DNA of 64,000 bases from Mycolicibacter hiberniae (GTDB taxonomy: Bacteria; Actinomycetota; Actinomycetes; Mycobacteriales; Mycobacteriaceae). Shown here piece by piece: positions 7,305 through 16,020 of the stretch (the stretch's first letter is position 1; each line of letters starts with the position of its first letter). A program made the translations under genes and the position numbers. The notes under the pieces were generated by a model. The model ran no database searches. It saw only the letters and a program-made list of their open reading frames with translations, and had not been told where the DNA came from. Location: positions 3,038,001-3,102,000 of the forward strand of contig NZ_AP022609.1 of the NCBI RefSeq assembly GCF_010729485.1, given 5' to 3'.

Positions 7305-8171
7305 GTCCGATAACAGCCGCTCCGCCGCCGAGTAGGGATCAAGGGCGCCGCCGGCGACCTGTTCGGTGAGGCCTTCCAGCGCGGGATGGGTGCGCAAGCG
7401 GGTCTGCGCCAGGGACAGGATCAGGGCCCGCGCGCGCGCCAGGCGCCGCAGCGGACTGTCGGCGCGGTCGTGGGCCTCAATGGCGGCCACCAGGTCGTCG
7501 AGCCCGTCGCCGCGCGCAGCGATCAGGGTGAGAATCGGTGCACCGGTGTGGTGCAACTCGACCCGCAGATCGCGAACGGTCTGCTCGGCCCCCTCGCGGT
7601 CGGCCTTGTTGACCACCACGATGTCGGCCACCTCCAGCAATCCGGCCTTGGCGGCCTGGATCGCGTCGCCGGCACCGGGATTGAGCACCACGACCGTCGG
7701 GTCGGCGATCGCGGCGATCTCGATCTCGGATTGGCCCACCCCCACCGTCTCCAACAGCAGCACATCGAAGCCGAGGGCGGCGAGCAACTGGATGGCCGCG
7801 GGCACCGCTTCGGCCAGCCCGCCCAGGTGCCCGCGGGCCGCCACCGACCGGATCAGCACCGCCGGGTCGTGGATGTGCTCGGCCATCCGGATCCGATCCC
7901 CTAGCAGCGCGCCACCACTGAACGGTGAAGACGGGTCCACCGCGAGCACCGCAACCCGCAGGCCGCGCTGCCGGTATGCGCCGACCAGCGCCCCGATCGT
8001 GGTGGACTTGCCCGCACCCGGCGGACCGGTCACCCCGATGACGCGCGTGGCGGCGGGTCCGACCGCGGACAGCACCTCGGCACGCCGACCGCTCTCGACC
8101 AGGCTGAGCAGTCGCCCGGTGGCGCGCACTGAACCGGCACGCGCCGCGGCGAGCAACTCGTCGATGGTCAT
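7302..8171 (-). CDS. MeaB/ArgK-family P-loop GTPase
   Basis: 289-residue G3E GTPase of the MeaB/MMAA/ArgK family, which loads and protects adenosylcobalamin in acyl-CoA mutases (methylmalonyl-CoA or relatives). The Walker A motif is GPPGAGKST (about residues 54-62); other hallmarks are VLAVDPSSPFSGGALLGDRIRM, LLETVGVGQSE and the guanine-specificity NKAD. ATG 8171 (MTIDELLAAARAG) is the family start; the frame extends upstream only as spurious sequence over the enoyl-CoA hydratase. It lies 7 bases after that gene in an acyl-CoA catabolic operon. No mutase gene is in the window, so its client is elsewhere or unusual. Confidence 0.9.
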   Translation of the reverse strand: MTIDELLAAARAGSVRATGRLLSLVESGRRAEVLSAVGPAATRVIGVTGPPGAGKSTTIGALVGAYRQRGLRVAVLAVDPSSPFSGGALLGDRIRMAEHIHDPAVLIRSVAARGHLGGLAEAVPAAIQLLAALGFDVLLLETVGVGQSEIEIAAIADPTVVVLNPGAGDAIQAAKAGLLEVADIVVVNKADREGAEQTVRDLRVELHHTGAPILTLIAARGDGLDDLVAAIEAHDRADSPLRRLARARALILSLAQTRLRTHPALEGLTEQVAGGALDPYSAAERLLSD

Positions 8172-8178
8172 CGGTGGA

Positions 8179-8946
8179 TCAGTTCTTGTTGGCGGTGAGC
8201 CGATCGATGATGCAGGCGAAGTCGTCGGTCTTGAACGACAGGTCCTCGGCCATGTTCGCGAAATCCAGAGTGGCCAGCACCGCGCGCTCCAAGTGGATGT
8301 TGAGCAGCCGCTTGGTGCTCTCCACCGCCTGACGGGGAAGCTCGCAGATGCGCCGGGCACACGAGATCGCTTCGGCCACCGGGTCTTCCACCACGTGGTT
8401 GGCCAGCCCCAGCTGCGCCGCCCGGGCGGCGGGAATACGGGCCCCGGTCAGGGCGTACTCCTTGGCCAACAGCAGGCTCATCTGCAACGGCCAGGTCAGC
8501 GGACCGCCGTCCGCGGCGACCAGGCCCACCTGTACGTGCGGGTCGGCCAGATAGGCCGATTCGGCCATGTAGACGATGTCGCTCAGCGCCACCAGACTGC
8601 AGCCCAACCCGACGGCGGGCCCGTTCACCGCGGCGATGACGGGCGTGCGGCAGCGCGCCATGCCCAAGACGATCTCGCGCCCGTGTGCGATCGTCTTGGC
8701 GCGCAACTTGTCATCGCGCCGCAGTTCGTCGAGGTAGGCGAAGTCGCCGCCGGCGGAGAACGCTCGCCCGCTGCCGGTCAGCACCGCCGCCCGGGCGTCG
8801 TCGTCCTCATCGAGGAGCGGCCACAGTTTCGCCAGGCCGGTGTGCAGCGCGTCGTTGACGGCATTGAGCGCATCGGGGCGGTTGAGGGTGATGATCCGCA
8901 GTGGGCCGTCGGCGCGCACATCGATCTCAGCAGGCATGTCGTACAC
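8179..8946 (-). CDS. Enoyl-CoA hydratase/isomerase family protein
   Basis: Crotonase-fold protein of 255 residues that probably hydrates or isomerises an enoyl-CoA. Oxyanion-hole regions are visible as GRAFSAGGDFAYLDE and the central NGPAVGLGCSLVALSD. The GTG at 8946 is favoured by AAGGAG 7 bases upstream; ATG four codons later is an alternative. It lies between two acyl-CoA dehydrogenases upstream and the MeaB GTPase downstream, fitting a beta-oxidation-like module. The upstream gap contains a 54-base tandem repeat. Substrate unknown. Confidence 0.9.
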   Translation of the reverse strand: MYDMPAEIDVRADGPLRIITLNRPDALNAVNDALHTGLAKLWPLLDEDDDARAAVLTGSGRAFSAGGDFAYLDELRRDDKLRAKTIAHGREIVLGMARCRTPVIAAVNGPAVGLGCSLVALSDIVYMAESAYLADPHVQVGLVAADGGPLTWPLQMSLLLAKEYALTGARIPAARAAQLGLANHVVEDPVAEAISCARRICELPRQAVESTKRLLNIHLERAVLATLDFANMAEDLSFKTDDFACIIDRLTANKN

Positions 8947-8970
8947 GTCAGACTCCTTTTTCGATACTGG

Positions 8971-9088
8971 CGATCACTGCTGCATTGGTCGTGACCCGCT
9001 TCGCCCGGGCTGCGCCCGCACCCGCGATCACTGCTTCATCGGTCGTGACCCGCTTCGCCCGGGCTGCGCCCGCACTCGCGATCACTGC
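8971..9088 (+). repeat. 54-bp tandem repeat (two units plus 10-bp partial)
   Basis: Units begin CGATCACTGC at 8971, 9025 and 9079 (period 54), with near-identical interiors including GACCCGCTTCGCCCGGGCTG. It fills the 135-base gap between the acyl-CoA dehydrogenase stop (9082) and the enoyl-CoA hydratase start (8946), touching the dehydrogenase stop. It may be an intergenic hairpin element (GCCCGGGC core). Confidence 0.85.
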
Positions 9089-10182
9089 GTCAATCCCAGA
9101 ATGCGGCCGGCAATGATGTTCTTCTGGATCTGCGAGGTGCCACCCATCACGCTTTGGGCGCGGCTGTACAGGTAGGCGCTGAGCAGGTCCGGATCGTCGA
9201 CGCCGCCCACCGCCAGCGCCGCATGGCCGACGGACTGCTCCACCCACGTCATCAGCAGCTTGTCCAGCGAGCCTTCCGGGCCGTGCGAAAGCCCGTCGAG
9301 CTGTTCGGAGAGCCGGCGGCGCACATGCAACCGCAGCATCTCGGTTTCCACCGCCGCCCAAGCCAATTCGTCGGGAACCTCGGCGCCGGCGGCGTCGACG
9401 CGTGCGGCCATCTGGCGGACCAGTTTGCCGTAGCGGGCCGAGTAGCCCAACGTCGACGGCTCCCGCTCGTGGCCGACCACTGTCATCGCCAGCGCCCAGC
9501 CCTCTCCCGGCTGACCGATCATCTGACTCGCCGGCACCCGCGCTCCGTCGAAGAGCACCTGACCGAACTCGGTGGTGACGCCGTTGATCATCCGCAGCGG
9601 CCGCTGTTCGATTCCGGGCTGGTGCATCGAGATGATGAATGCCGAGATGCCCCGGTGCCGTGGCGCGTCCTTGTCGGTGCGGGCCAGCAGCAGACACCAG
9701 TCGGCGACGTCGGAGTAGCTGGTCCAGATCTTGTGCCCGTGGATGACGTAGTCGTCGCCCTCCCGGGTCGCGGTGGTGGTCAGCGACGCCAGATCCGAGC
9801 CGGCCCCGGGCTCGGAGAATCCCTGGCACCAGCGTTGGCTGCCGTCGATCATTCCGGGCAGGAACCGTTGCTGCAGTTCCTTGCTCGCGTGCCGTCCAAG
9901 CCCGACGACCAGATACCCCAGACTCGGACGCGGCGGTGCACCGGCGGCGGCGAGTTCCTCGTCGACGATGACGTCGAAGACCGGCGGCAGCTCCTGGCCG
10001 CCGTACTCACGCGGCCAGGAGACCCCGAAGAACCCGCCCGCATAGAGTGCCTGGTGCCATTCGCCCTGACGCGTCCAGTACTCGTCGTCGCCGGCGGCGG
10101 GAAAGGTGCCGGCCCGCTCGGCCAGCCAGGACCGAAGCCTGCTGCGGAAGTCGGCCTCGGCGGGCGAGTCACGAAAGTCCAT
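9082..10182 (-). CDS. Acyl-CoA dehydrogenase (large partner of an ACAD pair)
   Basis: 366-residue FadE-type flavoprotein. Signature stretches are WCQGFSEPGAGSDLASL and GHKIWTSYSDVADW; the C-terminus has MGGTSQIQKNIIAGRILGL, the FAD/nucleotide-contacting tail. It overlaps the upstream 301-residue ACAD gene by 14 bases. Mycobacterial steroid-side-chain ACADs (the ChsE class) are heterotetramers of two such adjacent, divergent subunits, so an alpha2beta2 enzyme is likely. It belongs to the operon 12480-7302 with a CoA ligase, enoyl-CoA hydratase and MeaB. Substrate not determined. Confidence 0.92.
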   Translation of the reverse strand: MDFRDSPAEADFRSRLRSWLAERAGTFPAAGDDEYWTRQGEWHQALYAGGFFGVSWPREYGGQELPPVFDVIVDEELAAAGAPPRPSLGYLVVGLGRHASKELQQRFLPGMIDGSQRWCQGFSEPGAGSDLASLTTTATREGDDYVIHGHKIWTSYSDVADWCLLLARTDKDAPRHRGISAFIISMHQPGIEQRPLRMINGVTTEFGQVLFDGARVPASQMIGQPGEGWALAMTVVGHEREPSTLGYSARYGKLVRQMAARVDAAGAEVPDELAWAAVETEMLRLHVRRRLSEQLDGLSHGPEGSLDKLLMTWVEQSVGHAALAVGGVDDPDLLSAYLYSRAQSVMGGTSQIQKNIIAGRILGLTQ

Positions 10183-11074
10183 CTGCGATCTCCCTTATCG
10201 TCACGGGCCACAGGCCGGTCGAGGTCAAGGCGCGCCGCAGATACAGGTGCGCCGCGCACTCCCAGGTGTTGCCGATTCCACCGTGCACCTGGATCGCGGT
10301 CTCGCAGACCGTCCGGGCGGCCCGGGCGGAGTAGATCTTGGCGATCCGCGCGGCACGCACCGCCTCTGCCGCCGATGCCGCGTCCACCGCCCAGGCCGCA
10401 TGCCGCAGCACACTCACCGATCCCTCGATGAGCGCCAGCCCCTCGGCGAGCAGGTGGGCGACGGCCTGATAGGAGCCGATGGGTTTGCCGTACTGCTCCC
10501 GGATCTTGGCGTAATCGCATGCCAGGGCGTGGGCGCCACGGGCGGTGCCGACCAGATCCGCGCAGGTCGCGACCAGCGCCAGCGCCTGCCAGCGCAGCGC
10601 GTCCTGGGCCCCGAGCTCGCCGAGTGACTGCGCCGTACCGGCAAGGTCGGCGACGGGCCGGGTCAGGTCAGCTCCGGTTCGGACCGCGCCGAGCGGGGCC
10701 GTCGCCACCTCGCGCTCGCGCACCCGCACGGCCTGTGCGGCACCGCGCGCGTCGATGGCGGTGTCGGCGACCGCAACGGTGGCAGGCCCCGCCCCAAGAT
10801 CGACGTGGCGGCGAAGATCGTCGGCGAGCACCGGCCCTAAAAAGGCGACGTCGACCAGACCGCGACCGAACTCCTCGGCGACGATGGCCACCTCTACCCC
10901 CGATGCGCCATCGGAACGCAAAGCGCGCCAGCCGGTCTGGTTGACGGCACGTTCCAGCCTGGCGATCCGGCCGGCATCATCGAGCTCGGCCACCGAATCC
11001 GGCCCCAGATCGTCGGCAAGCTTGGCCGCTGCGTCCCGCAGCTGACGCTGCTCGGCATTCAGCCGGACGTCCAT
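10169..11074 (-). CDS. Acyl-CoA dehydrogenase (short partner of an ACAD pair)
   Basis: 301-residue ACAD-like protein, shorter than the usual 380. It starts MDVRLNAEQRQLRDAAAKLADDL and has a degenerate middle domain (ARGAAQAVRVREREV), but keeps the C-terminal helical bundle YGKPIGSYQAVAHLLAE and QVHGGIGNTWECAAHLYLRRA. Such shortened subunits pair with a complete ACAD in mycobacterial heterotetramers. Start overlaps the CoA-ligase end by 16 bases and its end overlaps the other ACAD by 14 bases, showing tight coupling. Which subunit holds the catalytic base cannot be settled by eye. Confidence 0.88.
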   Translation of the reverse strand: MDVRLNAEQRQLRDAAAKLADDLGPDSVAELDDAGRIARLERAVNQTGWRALRSDGASGVEVAIVAEEFGRGLVDVAFLGPVLADDLRRHVDLGAGPATVAVADTAIDARGAAQAVRVREREVATAPLGAVRTGADLTRPVADLAGTAQSLGELGAQDALRWQALALVATCADLVGTARGAHALACDYAKIREQYGKPIGSYQAVAHLLAEGLALIEGSVSVLRHAAWAVDAASAAEAVRAARIAKIYSARAARTVCETAIQVHGGIGNTWECAAHLYLRRALTSTGLWPVTIREIADGLS

Positions 11075-12480
11075 AGGCTCTCCTTCAGTAGTCGGCGCAA
11101 CAGCTTTCCGGACGGCAACCGGGGAATCTCGGGAACGAACACAACCCGGCGCAGGCGCTTATAGGACGCGAGGCGCTCGCCGACCAGTTCGCACAGCTCC
11201 GCGTCGCTGACGGGTGCGCGCAGCGCGACCGCTGCGACGACCGCCTCGCCGTCACGCTCGTCGGGCACCCCGAACACGCCGCAGTCGGCGACCGCGGGAT
11301 GTTCGTGCAGCACGGCCTCGATCTCGGCCGGGGCGACCTGAAAGCCGCGCACCTTGATCATCTCCTTACAGCGGTCGGTGATCCGCAGCCAACCGTCGCC
11401 GTCGAGGTATCCGACGTCACCGGTGTGAAACCACCCGTCGCGCACGACTTCTGCGGTCGCCGAAGCCGGAAGATAGCCGGCCATCAGCGATGCAGACCGC
11501 ACCAGGATCTCGCCTGCGACGCCGGGCGGCACCGGCTGCCCGGCGGTGTCGCCATCGAGGCCCACCACCTTCACCTCGACTCCCGGCACCGGCATCCCGA
11601 CGCTGTCCAGGCGCGCGGCGCCAACCGGATTGCAGGCGATCACCGGAAGTTCGCTGGTGCCGTAGGCCGGCACGAAGGGCACCCCGGTGCGCCGGGTGAC
11701 GGTGTCGGCCACAGCCGCGGTCACCGGAGTGGCACCCCACATGATGAACCGCAGCGAGGACAGGTCGAATGATTCCAGGCCGGGGTGTGCGGCGATAGCC
11801 AGGGCGATCGGCGCCACCGCCATCTCCACGGTGATCCGGTCGGTCTCGATCGATCGCAGCATCACGTCGACGTCGAACCGCCGGTGCAACCGCACCCATG
11901 CGCCAACGCTGAGCGCGGTCGCGATGTTGAGCAGGCCGAGGATGTGGGATGGCGGCGTCGCCACCTGCAGGCGGTCGGCGGCGCTCAGACCCAGCGCATC
12001 GCGCCAGTGCTCCACCGCTGCGGCCAGCGAGGCGTGCGTGTGCCGAACCGCTTTGGGCATCCCGGTGGTTCCGGAGCTGAACACCAGCAGCGCGTCGGAC
12101 CCGGCCGGCGGCGGATCGCCGGCCCAGCGGCCGGCGGGGGTGGTCGTGATGTCGTCCAGGTGCCGCATCGGCATCAGTTCGGCCAGCACCGGGTGGTCTC
12201 CGAGGGCATAACCCGGTTGCGCCAGCGCCAGGGCGTGGGCCACCTCGTCGCGCTTCCAGGCAGGGCTGATCAGGGCGGCCACGGCGCCCAGACGCCAGAT
12301 GGCGCGCACCGCGATGACGAATTCCGGCCGGTTCGACGACATCACCGCCACCCGGTCCCCGGCCCGGACACCGTCGGCTGCCAGGACGGCCGCCAGGGCC
12401 TCGGCACGCGCGTCGATCTCGGACAGCTGCAACTGCCGGTCCTCGAAGGCGAGCACTGCGGTGGACGTGCCTGACAACAT
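11059..12480 (-). CDS. Acyl-CoA synthetase (AMP-forming, FadD type)
   Basis: 473-residue ANL-superfamily ligase that activates a carboxylic acid to its CoA ester through an acyl-adenylate. The P-loop is LLVFSSGTTGMPKAVRH; A5-like FVPAYGTSELP; the hinge and C-domain are GWFHTGDVGYLDGDGWLRITDRCKEMIKVRGFQVAP and catalytic Lys in LPSGKLLRR. ATG 12480 has no ribosome site, but a TAGGAT -10 box ends 8 bases upstream, suggesting a leaderless transcript. First gene of the operon down to 7302. The palindrome at 12501-12521 overlies its -35 region, so repression is expected. Substrate unknown. Confidence 0.92.
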   Translation of the reverse strand: MLSGTSTAVLAFEDRQLQLSEIDARAEALAAVLAADGVRAGDRVAVMSSNRPEFVIAVRAIWRLGAVAALISPAWKRDEVAHALALAQPGYALGDHPVLAELMPMRHLDDITTTPAGRWAGDPPPAGSDALLVFSSGTTGMPKAVRHTHASLAAAVEHWRDALGLSAADRLQVATPPSHILGLLNIATALSVGAWVRLHRRFDVDVMLRSIETDRITVEMAVAPIALAIAAHPGLESFDLSSLRFIMWGATPVTAAVADTVTRRTGVPFVPAYGTSELPVIACNPVGAARLDSVGMPVPGVEVKVVGLDGDTAGQPVPPGVAGEILVRSASLMAGYLPASATAEVVRDGWFHTGDVGYLDGDGWLRITDRCKEMIKVRGFQVAPAEIEAVLHEHPAVADCGVFGVPDERDGEAVVAAVALRAPVSDAELCELVGERLASYKRLRRVVFVPEIPRLPSGKLLRRLLKESLWTSG

Positions 12481-12488
12481 TTGAGAAG

Positions 12489-12521
12489 ATCCTATCGGTT
12501 TGAGAGAATATTATTCTCTCA
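12489..12521. promoter_or_regulatory. Divergent promoter with TetR palindrome (TGAGAGAAT / ATTCTCTCA)
   Basis: Perfect 9+3+9 inverted repeat at 12501-12521 (arms TGAGAGAAT and ATTCTCTCA, spacer ATT) between the CoA ligase and the reductase gene. Its core is the 693-707 palindrome. On the minus strand a TAGGAT -10 box (12494-12489) lies 8 bases before ATG 12480. Confidence 0.75.
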
Positions 12522-12550
12522 GGTGAAGAACGCAAACCGGAAGGGGTGGC

Positions 12551-13552
12551 ATGGCGGTCCCTCATGTTTTCCAGCGGGCGACCGTGACGCGCATCGTGAA
12601 GGAGACCCCCGATGCCCACACCTTCGTGCTGGCGCCCCATGAGACACCGTTCGCCTACCGGGCCGGTCAGTACTCGACCTTCCGGGTGCAGGTCGACGGC
12701 ACGGACCTCTACCGGTCCTACTCGATGTCGAGCGCACCCGAAGTCGACACCGAGCTGATGACCACGGTTAAGCGGGTACCCGGCGGCAAGGCCTCGAACT
12801 GGTTGCTGGACAACGTCGCCGAAGGCGACGAGCTGGTCATGACGCGTGCGGCGGGGGTGTTCTGCCTTGCGGAGTCGACGGCCCCACTGCTGGCGTTCTC
12901 CGGCGGCAGCGGGATCACGCCGATCCTGTCGCTGGCCAAGAGCGCCCTGGCGACCACCGGCCGCACGGTGCGACTGCTCTGCGCCGACCGGGACGCCTCC
13001 GCGGCGATCTTCGGGCGCACCCTGGACGAACTGGTCGCTCGCTACCCCGGGCGGCTATCGGTTCAGCGCACCTATGACACCGACCAGGGCCTGCTCGACG
13101 CCGCCGCGGTCACCGCCTTCGTCGGCGAGGACACCGCAGCGGACTGCTACGTCTGCGGCCCGGCGGGTTTCATGGCGGTGGTGCGCGCGGCCTGGCCCGG
13201 TCCGGGCCGGCTGTTCGTCGAGGACTTCGACATCGCGGCCGCGCCGGCGACCCCCGCCCCGGTCCGCGACTCCGAGGTCACGGGGACGGTGACGATCCAC
13301 CTGGGGCGCCAGAAGGCGACGGTGCCCAGAGTCGCCCGCGAGACCCTGCTGGAAAGCGCCCGGCGCGCCGGACTGAATCCCCCGTTCTCCTGCGAGGCGG
13401 GCAACTGCGGTACCTGCATCGCGCAGATCACCGACGGCAGCGCGACCATGCACAACAACACGGCGCTCGACGACGACGAGGTCGCCGACGGGTACATCCT
13501 GACCTGCCAGGGCGTGCCCGACGGCGGCTCGATAACCGTGCGCTACGAGTGA
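12551..13552 (+). CDS. Ferredoxin-NAD(P)H oxidoreductase, KshB/PaaE-like
   Basis: 333-residue electron-transfer protein for an oxygenase. It has an FAD-binding barrel (RSYSMSS near residues 57-63), an NAD(P)-binding domain (FSGGSGITPILSLAKSAL) and a C-terminal plant-type [2Fe-2S] domain with Cys281, Cys286, Cys289 and Cys319. This order is that of 3-ketosteroid 9-alpha-hydroxylase reductase KshB and phenylacetyl-CoA epoxidase reductase. ATG 12551 follows GGAAGGGG. It is divergent from the acyl-CoA ligase and probably under the same TetR. It is the only reductase in the window, so it may serve one or more of the Rieske oxygenases at 17862, 47099 and 55590. Confidence 0.9.
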   Translation: MAVPHVFQRATVTRIVKETPDAHTFVLAPHETPFAYRAGQYSTFRVQVDGTDLYRSYSMSSAPEVDTELMTTVKRVPGGKASNWLLDNVAEGDELVMTRAAGVFCLAESTAPLLAFSGGSGITPILSLAKSALATTGRTVRLLCADRDASAAIFGRTLDELVARYPGRLSVQRTYDTDQGLLDAAAVTAFVGEDTAADCYVCGPAGFMAVVRAAWPGPGRLFVEDFDIAAAPATPAPVRDSEVTGTVTIHLGRQKATVPRVARETLLESARRAGLNPPFSCEAGNCGTCIAQITDGSATMHNNTALDDDEVADGYILTCQGVPDGGSITVRYE

Positions 13553-13567
13553 TTCGGGACGCGGAGC

Positions 13568-14995
13568 TCAGCCCGCCGCGCCATAACCCAATGTGCTCTT
13601 GGTCTCCAGGTACTCGTGGAATCCGGCGTCGCTCCACTCGCGGCCGTTGCCACTGCGCTTGTAGCCGCCGAACGGCGCATTGATGTCGAAGGCGTGGTTG
13701 ATCGCCACCGAGCCGGCCCGGATCCGGCGAGCGATTCCGCGGGCGGCGTCGATGTCGGCACCCGAGACGTAACCGGCCAGGCCGTAGTCGGTGTCGTTGG
13801 CGATCTCGATGGCCTCGTCGAGGTTGTCATAGCCCAGGATGCACAGCACCGGACCGAAGATCTCTTCGCGCGCGATCGCCATCTGGTTGGTGACGTTGCC
13901 GAAGACCGTCGGCCGGACGAAGTAGCCGGCGTCGAGCCCGTCCGGCCGGCCGGCGCCGCCGGCCGCGACGGTCGCACCCTCGGCGATGCCCTGTTCGATC
14001 AGGCCCTGCACCTTGGCGAACTGTGCGGCCGAGGCAACCGGGCCGATGGCCTTGGGATCGGCGGGGTCACCGACCTTGACCTGCTCGGCCACTTCGCGGG
14101 CGATCGCGATGGCTTCTTCCATCCGTGAACTGGGCACCAGCATGCGGGACGGCGCATTGCAGCTCTGCCCGGAGTTGACCATCATGGCCCGCACCCCGGC
14201 GGTGACGCTGGCGGCGAACGCGTCGTCGTCGAGCACAATGTTGGGGCTCTTTCCACCCAGTTCCTGGGTCACCCGCTTCACCGTCGGCGCCGCGTTCTGG
14301 GCCACGGCGATGCCGGCGCGGGTGGAGCCGGTGAACGACACCATGTCGACGTCGGGGTGCTGCGACAGCGCCACACCCACCCCGGGGCCGTCGCCGTTGA
14401 CCATGTTGTACACGCCGGCCGGGACGCCGACGGCGTCCATGATCTCGGTGAAGATGTACGCCGAGAACGGTGCGACCTCAGAGGGCTTCAGCACCATGGT
14501 GCAGCCGGTCGCCAACGCCGGATAGACCTTCACCGCAATCTGGTTCAGCGGCCAGTTCCACGGCGTGATGAGCCCGCACACCCCGATCGGTTCGCGGACC
14601 ACCAGGGTGTCGCCGCGCTGTTCTTCGAACGAGAAATTCTTCAGCGCGTCGATCGCGGTCAGCAGGTGGCCGACGCCGAGCTGCACCTGGGCCCCGGCGG
14701 CCAGCGCCGGCGGAGCGCCGATCTCCTCGCTCACCGCATCCGCCAGATCGGCGCTACGACGCTGGTATTCGGCGAGGATCGCCTGCAGCAGGTCCAGGCG
14801 CTCCGCCCGGGTGCTCTGCGACCAGCTGGTGAAGGCCCGGCGCGCCGCGGCGACCGCCAGGTCGACGTCTGCCGCCGAGCCGAGCGCGATCTTGCCGCGG
14901 ACCTGCTCGGTGGCCGGGTTGTCCACGTCGAGCGTGACGGGCTCTATCGGGTCCACCCACCGGCCGTCGATGTAGAACTGGGTGTACTCGCGCAT
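13568..14995 (-). CDS. Aldehyde dehydrogenase
   Basis: 475-residue ALDH superfamily enzyme. FTGSTRAGIAVAQ is the coenzyme turn, Glu245 in TQELGGKSPN the base and Cys279 in NSGQSCNAPSR the nucleophile; NWPLNQIAVKVYPALATGC is typical. The ATG at 14995 is chosen because GGAG lies 7 bases upstream; the open frame continues to 15031 into the upstream SDR gene. Last gene of the operon SDR-Rieske-BVMO-SDR-ALDH. Oxidation of an aldehyde formed after ring or ester cleavage is a reasonable inference. It ends 15 bases from the convergent reductase gene. Confidence 0.92.
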   Translation of the reverse strand: MREYTQFYIDGRWVDPIEPVTLDVDNPATEQVRGKIALGSAADVDLAVAAARRAFTSWSQSTRAERLDLLQAILAEYQRRSADLADAVSEEIGAPPALAAGAQVQLGVGHLLTAIDALKNFSFEEQRGDTLVVREPIGVCGLITPWNWPLNQIAVKVYPALATGCTMVLKPSEVAPFSAYIFTEIMDAVGVPAGVYNMVNGDGPGVGVALSQHPDVDMVSFTGSTRAGIAVAQNAAPTVKRVTQELGGKSPNIVLDDDAFAASVTAGVRAMMVNSGQSCNAPSRMLVPSSRMEEAIAIAREVAEQVKVGDPADPKAIGPVASAAQFAKVQGLIEQGIAEGATVAAGGAGRPDGLDAGYFVRPTVFGNVTNQMAIAREEIFGPVLCILGYDNLDEAIEIANDTDYGLAGYVSGADIDAARGIARRIRAGSVAINHAFDINAPFGGYKRSGNGREWSDAGFHEYLETKSTLGYGAAG

Positions 14996-15011
14996 CTGAA
15001 GACTCCTTCGA

Positions 15012-15971
15012 CTACTGGGTTTTCTCGACATGGGGCGGGTTGGGTGTTGTCTGATCGGTCTGGGCCATCCCGAAGCTGTACCGGATGTGCGCGGCGTGCC
15101 CGTCGGGCACCACCGGGAAGATCACCGGGTCGGCCACGTCGCGGATCTCTGCGATGCGCGCCCCGACATCCTCGACCGTCCAGGACGGTTGATACACCCC
15201 CGGGCTTTCCATCAACGCGGCCCGTGCCACCCGCCCAGCCAGCGCGATCAGTACTTCTCCGGTGATCGAACAGGATTCGTGGGCGAGCCAGGCGACCACC
15301 GGCGCGACCAGTTCGGGCTCCATCGGCGGATAGCCGGAGGTGTCGATCCCCTCGGCCATCCGGGTGACCGCCGCGGGGACCACCACGTTGCACCGGACGC
15401 CCTGAGCTGCGCCTTCCAGCGCCGCAACGTTGCTCAGCCCGAGCACGCCGGCCTTGGCCGCCGCGTAATTCGCCACGTCGGCGTTGCCGTAGAGTCCGCC
15501 GATCGACGAGGTCAACACGATGCGACCGTATCGTGCGTCACACATCGCGGGGAAGGCCGCCCGCACCACATGGAACGCGCCGCGCAGGTGCACGTCGACG
15601 ACCGCGTCGAAGTCGGCGGCGCTCATCTGCCTTAATGCGGCCCGCCGGACGTTGCCGGCGTTGTGGATCACGATGTCGACGCGGCCGTAGCGCTGCTGCG
15701 CTGCCGCGATGATCGCCGCTCCGCCTTCGGCCGTGGCGACCGACGCGGTGCAGGCCACCGCGTCGCCGCCGGCGGCGCGAATCTCGGCCACGACGCGCTC
15801 CGCCGTGTCATCGCCTACGCCGTCACCACTGAGGTCGGCACCGGTGTCGTTCACCACGACGGCCGCACCGCGCTGCGCCAGCAGTTGCGCGTAGGCGCGG
15901 CCCAGGCCCCGGCCGGCTCCGGTCACGACGGCGACTCGACCGTCGAACCGCAGCGGGTGTGGTGCGCTCAA
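15012..15971 (-). CDS. Short-chain dehydrogenase/reductase (17beta-HSD4-like)
   Basis: 319-residue SDR. TGAGRGLGRAYAQLL is the NAD(H) loop, NAGNVRRAAL the structural NAG motif, TSSIGGLYG the catalytic Ser and NYAAAKAG the YxxxK pair. The extended DTGADLSGDG segment after strand 2 resembles the SDR domain of peroxisomal multifunctional enzyme type 2 and mycobacterial Hsd4-like 3-hydroxyacyl-CoA dehydrogenases. TTG 15971 is supported by GAGGAA 8 bases upstream. It lies between the BVMO (49-base gap) and the ALDH. Oxidation of a hydroxyacyl or steroid-like alcohol is likely; the exact substrate is unknown. Confidence 0.88.
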   Translation of the reverse strand: MSAPHPLRFDGRVAVVTGAGRGLGRAYAQLLAQRGAAVVVNDTGADLSGDGVGDDTAERVVAEIRAAGGDAVACTASVATAEGGAAIIAAAQQRYGRVDIVIHNAGNVRRAALRQMSAADFDAVVDVHLRGAFHVVRAAFPAMCDARYGRIVLTSSIGGLYGNADVANYAAAKAGVLGLSNVAALEGAAQGVRCNVVVPAAVTRMAEGIDTSGYPPMEPELVAPVVAWLAHESCSITGEVLIALAGRVARAALMESPGVYQPSWTVEDVGARIAEIRDVADPVIFPVVPDGHAAHIRYSFGMAQTDQTTPNPPHVEKTQ

Positions 15972-16020
15972 CCGAAGGGTTCCTCACGCAGATTTCGCAT
16001 CGGCAACGCCGTTGTGGTCG

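Noticed and set aside
8971..9088. Possible CRISPR array
   Set aside because: Units are contiguous 54-base tandem copies with no spacers and no cas genes nearby.
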